A DNA stretch of 6,908 nt. Source: an uncultured bacterium (GTDB lineage Bacteria > Cyanobacteriota > Vampirovibrionia > Gastranaerophilales > Gastranaerophilaceae). The DNA is taken from assembly GCA_900314375.1 (NCBI GenBank), contig OMVC01000188.1, positions 1 through 6,908 on the forward strand. The letters run 5' to 3'. The position numbers were made by a program, and so were the translations under genes. The notes beneath the pieces are model-generated. The model was not told the DNA's origin. It saw only the letters and a program-made list of their open reading frames with translations, and did no database searches. Of this stretch, positions 6,591 through 6,908 are shown piece by piece (positions within the stretch are counted from its first letter, which is position 1; every line of letters starts with the position of its first letter).

Positions 6591-6646
6591 TTTATTAAGA
6601 ATATTTTACGAAATTTTTATTTTTAAGCAATTATAACTTTCAAATA

Positions 6647-6668
6647 TACTTTATATCAATATAAAGTA
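6647..6668. repeat. 22-base palindrome between atpG and the last gene
   Basis: TACTTTATAT (6647-6656) and ATATAAAGTA (6659-6668) are exact reverse complements separated by CA. It contains TATAAA (6660-6665), five of six matches to a -10 box, 24 bases before the next start, but no convincing -35 box is visible. No T run follows directly (the next one is at 6684-6689), so it is not a standard terminator. It could be an operator over the promoter of the next gene, a weak RNA hairpin marking the operon end, or chance in AT-rich DNA. The rest of 6591-6689 shows nothing else recognisable. Confidence 0.5.
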
Positions 6669-6689
6669 GTAGAAAGGTTATTCTTTTTT

Positions 6690-6908
6690 ATGGCTATAGA
6701 CGGTATAAACGGCAACACAAATTATATTTATCCGACACAATATGAAAAAATAGAAAAAAGACAACCCGTTGCCGGTAATAATGACGATAATGAAGAACCA
6801 AAACAGCTTTTAGGAAGTGCAAAAACAGAAATTGTCAAAAAGACCTCAAAATCTGTTTGGAAAACATTAAAAAACTTTGTTAAAAAACTGTTAAAAGGTG
6901 ACAAAGAA
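6690..6908 (+). CDS. Hypothetical protein, 5' part only (runs off the window)
   Basis: An ATG at 6690 opens a frame of 73 codons with no stop before the window end. The protein is unrecognised. The first 35 residues are polar and likely disordered (MAIDGINGNTNY, then many N, D, E, Q). Residues about 54-70 (SKSVWKTLKNFVKKLLKG) form a lysine-rich pattern with V56, W57, L60, F63, V64, L67 and L68 spaced like one face of an amphipathic helix, which might bind a membrane or a protein partner. No signal peptide or full membrane span is seen so far. AAAGG (6673-6677) is 12 bases upstream, a rather long spacing, so the ribosome site is only fair. It follows atpG by 99 bases containing a palindrome and no strong terminator, so read-through from the operon is possible. 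Confidence 0.6.
   Translation, partial: MAIDGINGNTNYIYPTQYEKIEKRQPVAGNNDDNEEPKQLLGSAKTEIVKKTSKSVWKTLKNFVKKLLKGDKE

Noticed and set aside
6591..6646. Rho-independent terminator directly after atpG
   Set aside because: The stretch has T-rich runs but no stable G-C containing stem before them.

Overview
The window is an AT-rich bacterial segment dominated by one housekeeping locus: seven consecutive genes of an F-type ATP synthase, all on the + strand. The order is a (atpB), c (atpE), b' , b (atpF), delta (atpH), alpha (atpA), gamma (atpG). Two separate b-type stalk genes, with beta and epsilon absent after gamma, is the layout known from cyanobacteria. The b' and b proteins also carry cyanobacterial-type motifs (MFEFNATL at the b' start, ESNIIN before the b membrane segment). 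However, gamma lacks the roughly 35-residue regulatory insertion of photosynthetic cyanobacteria and chloroplasts, and the DNA is much richer in A+T than most cyanobacteria. I infer a non-photosynthetic relative of cyanobacteria (the Vampirovibrionia/Melainabacteria lineage, for example gut Gastranaerophilales). That assignment is inference from layout and motifs, not from a search.

Layout. Positions 1-98 hold a rho-independent terminator for something upstream, tightly followed by an extended -10 promoter. Positions 124-1173 encode a PfkB/ribokinase-family sugar or nucleoside kinase. Positions 1239-1592 encode a small cysteine-containing single-span membrane protein of unknown function, closed by a strong hairpin terminator at 1612-1643. 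A candidate promoter at 1654-1682 then drives the ATP synthase operon at 1704-6590. Gaps inside the operon are 25 bases or fewer, and atpF and atpH overlap by 10 bases, so it reads as one transcript with coupled translation. Positions 6591-6689 are a non-coding AT-rich spacer with no canonical terminator but a perfect 10-bp-arm palindrome. From 6690 an unrecognised open frame runs off the window end.

How the genes work together. Subunits a and the c ring form the ion-conducting part of Fo. The b/b' pair and delta form the peripheral stalk that holds the F1 head still. Gamma is the rotor shaft, and alpha forms half of the catalytic hexamer. The catalytic beta subunit and epsilon must be encoded elsewhere. 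The c subunit lacks two ligands used by Na+-binding c rings, so H+ coupling is the likelier reading. Most of the window is conserved core metabolism; I see no mobile element, CRISPR array, RNA gene or defence system. The least explained parts are the cysteine-containing membrane protein, the palindrome at 6647-6668 and the truncated last gene.
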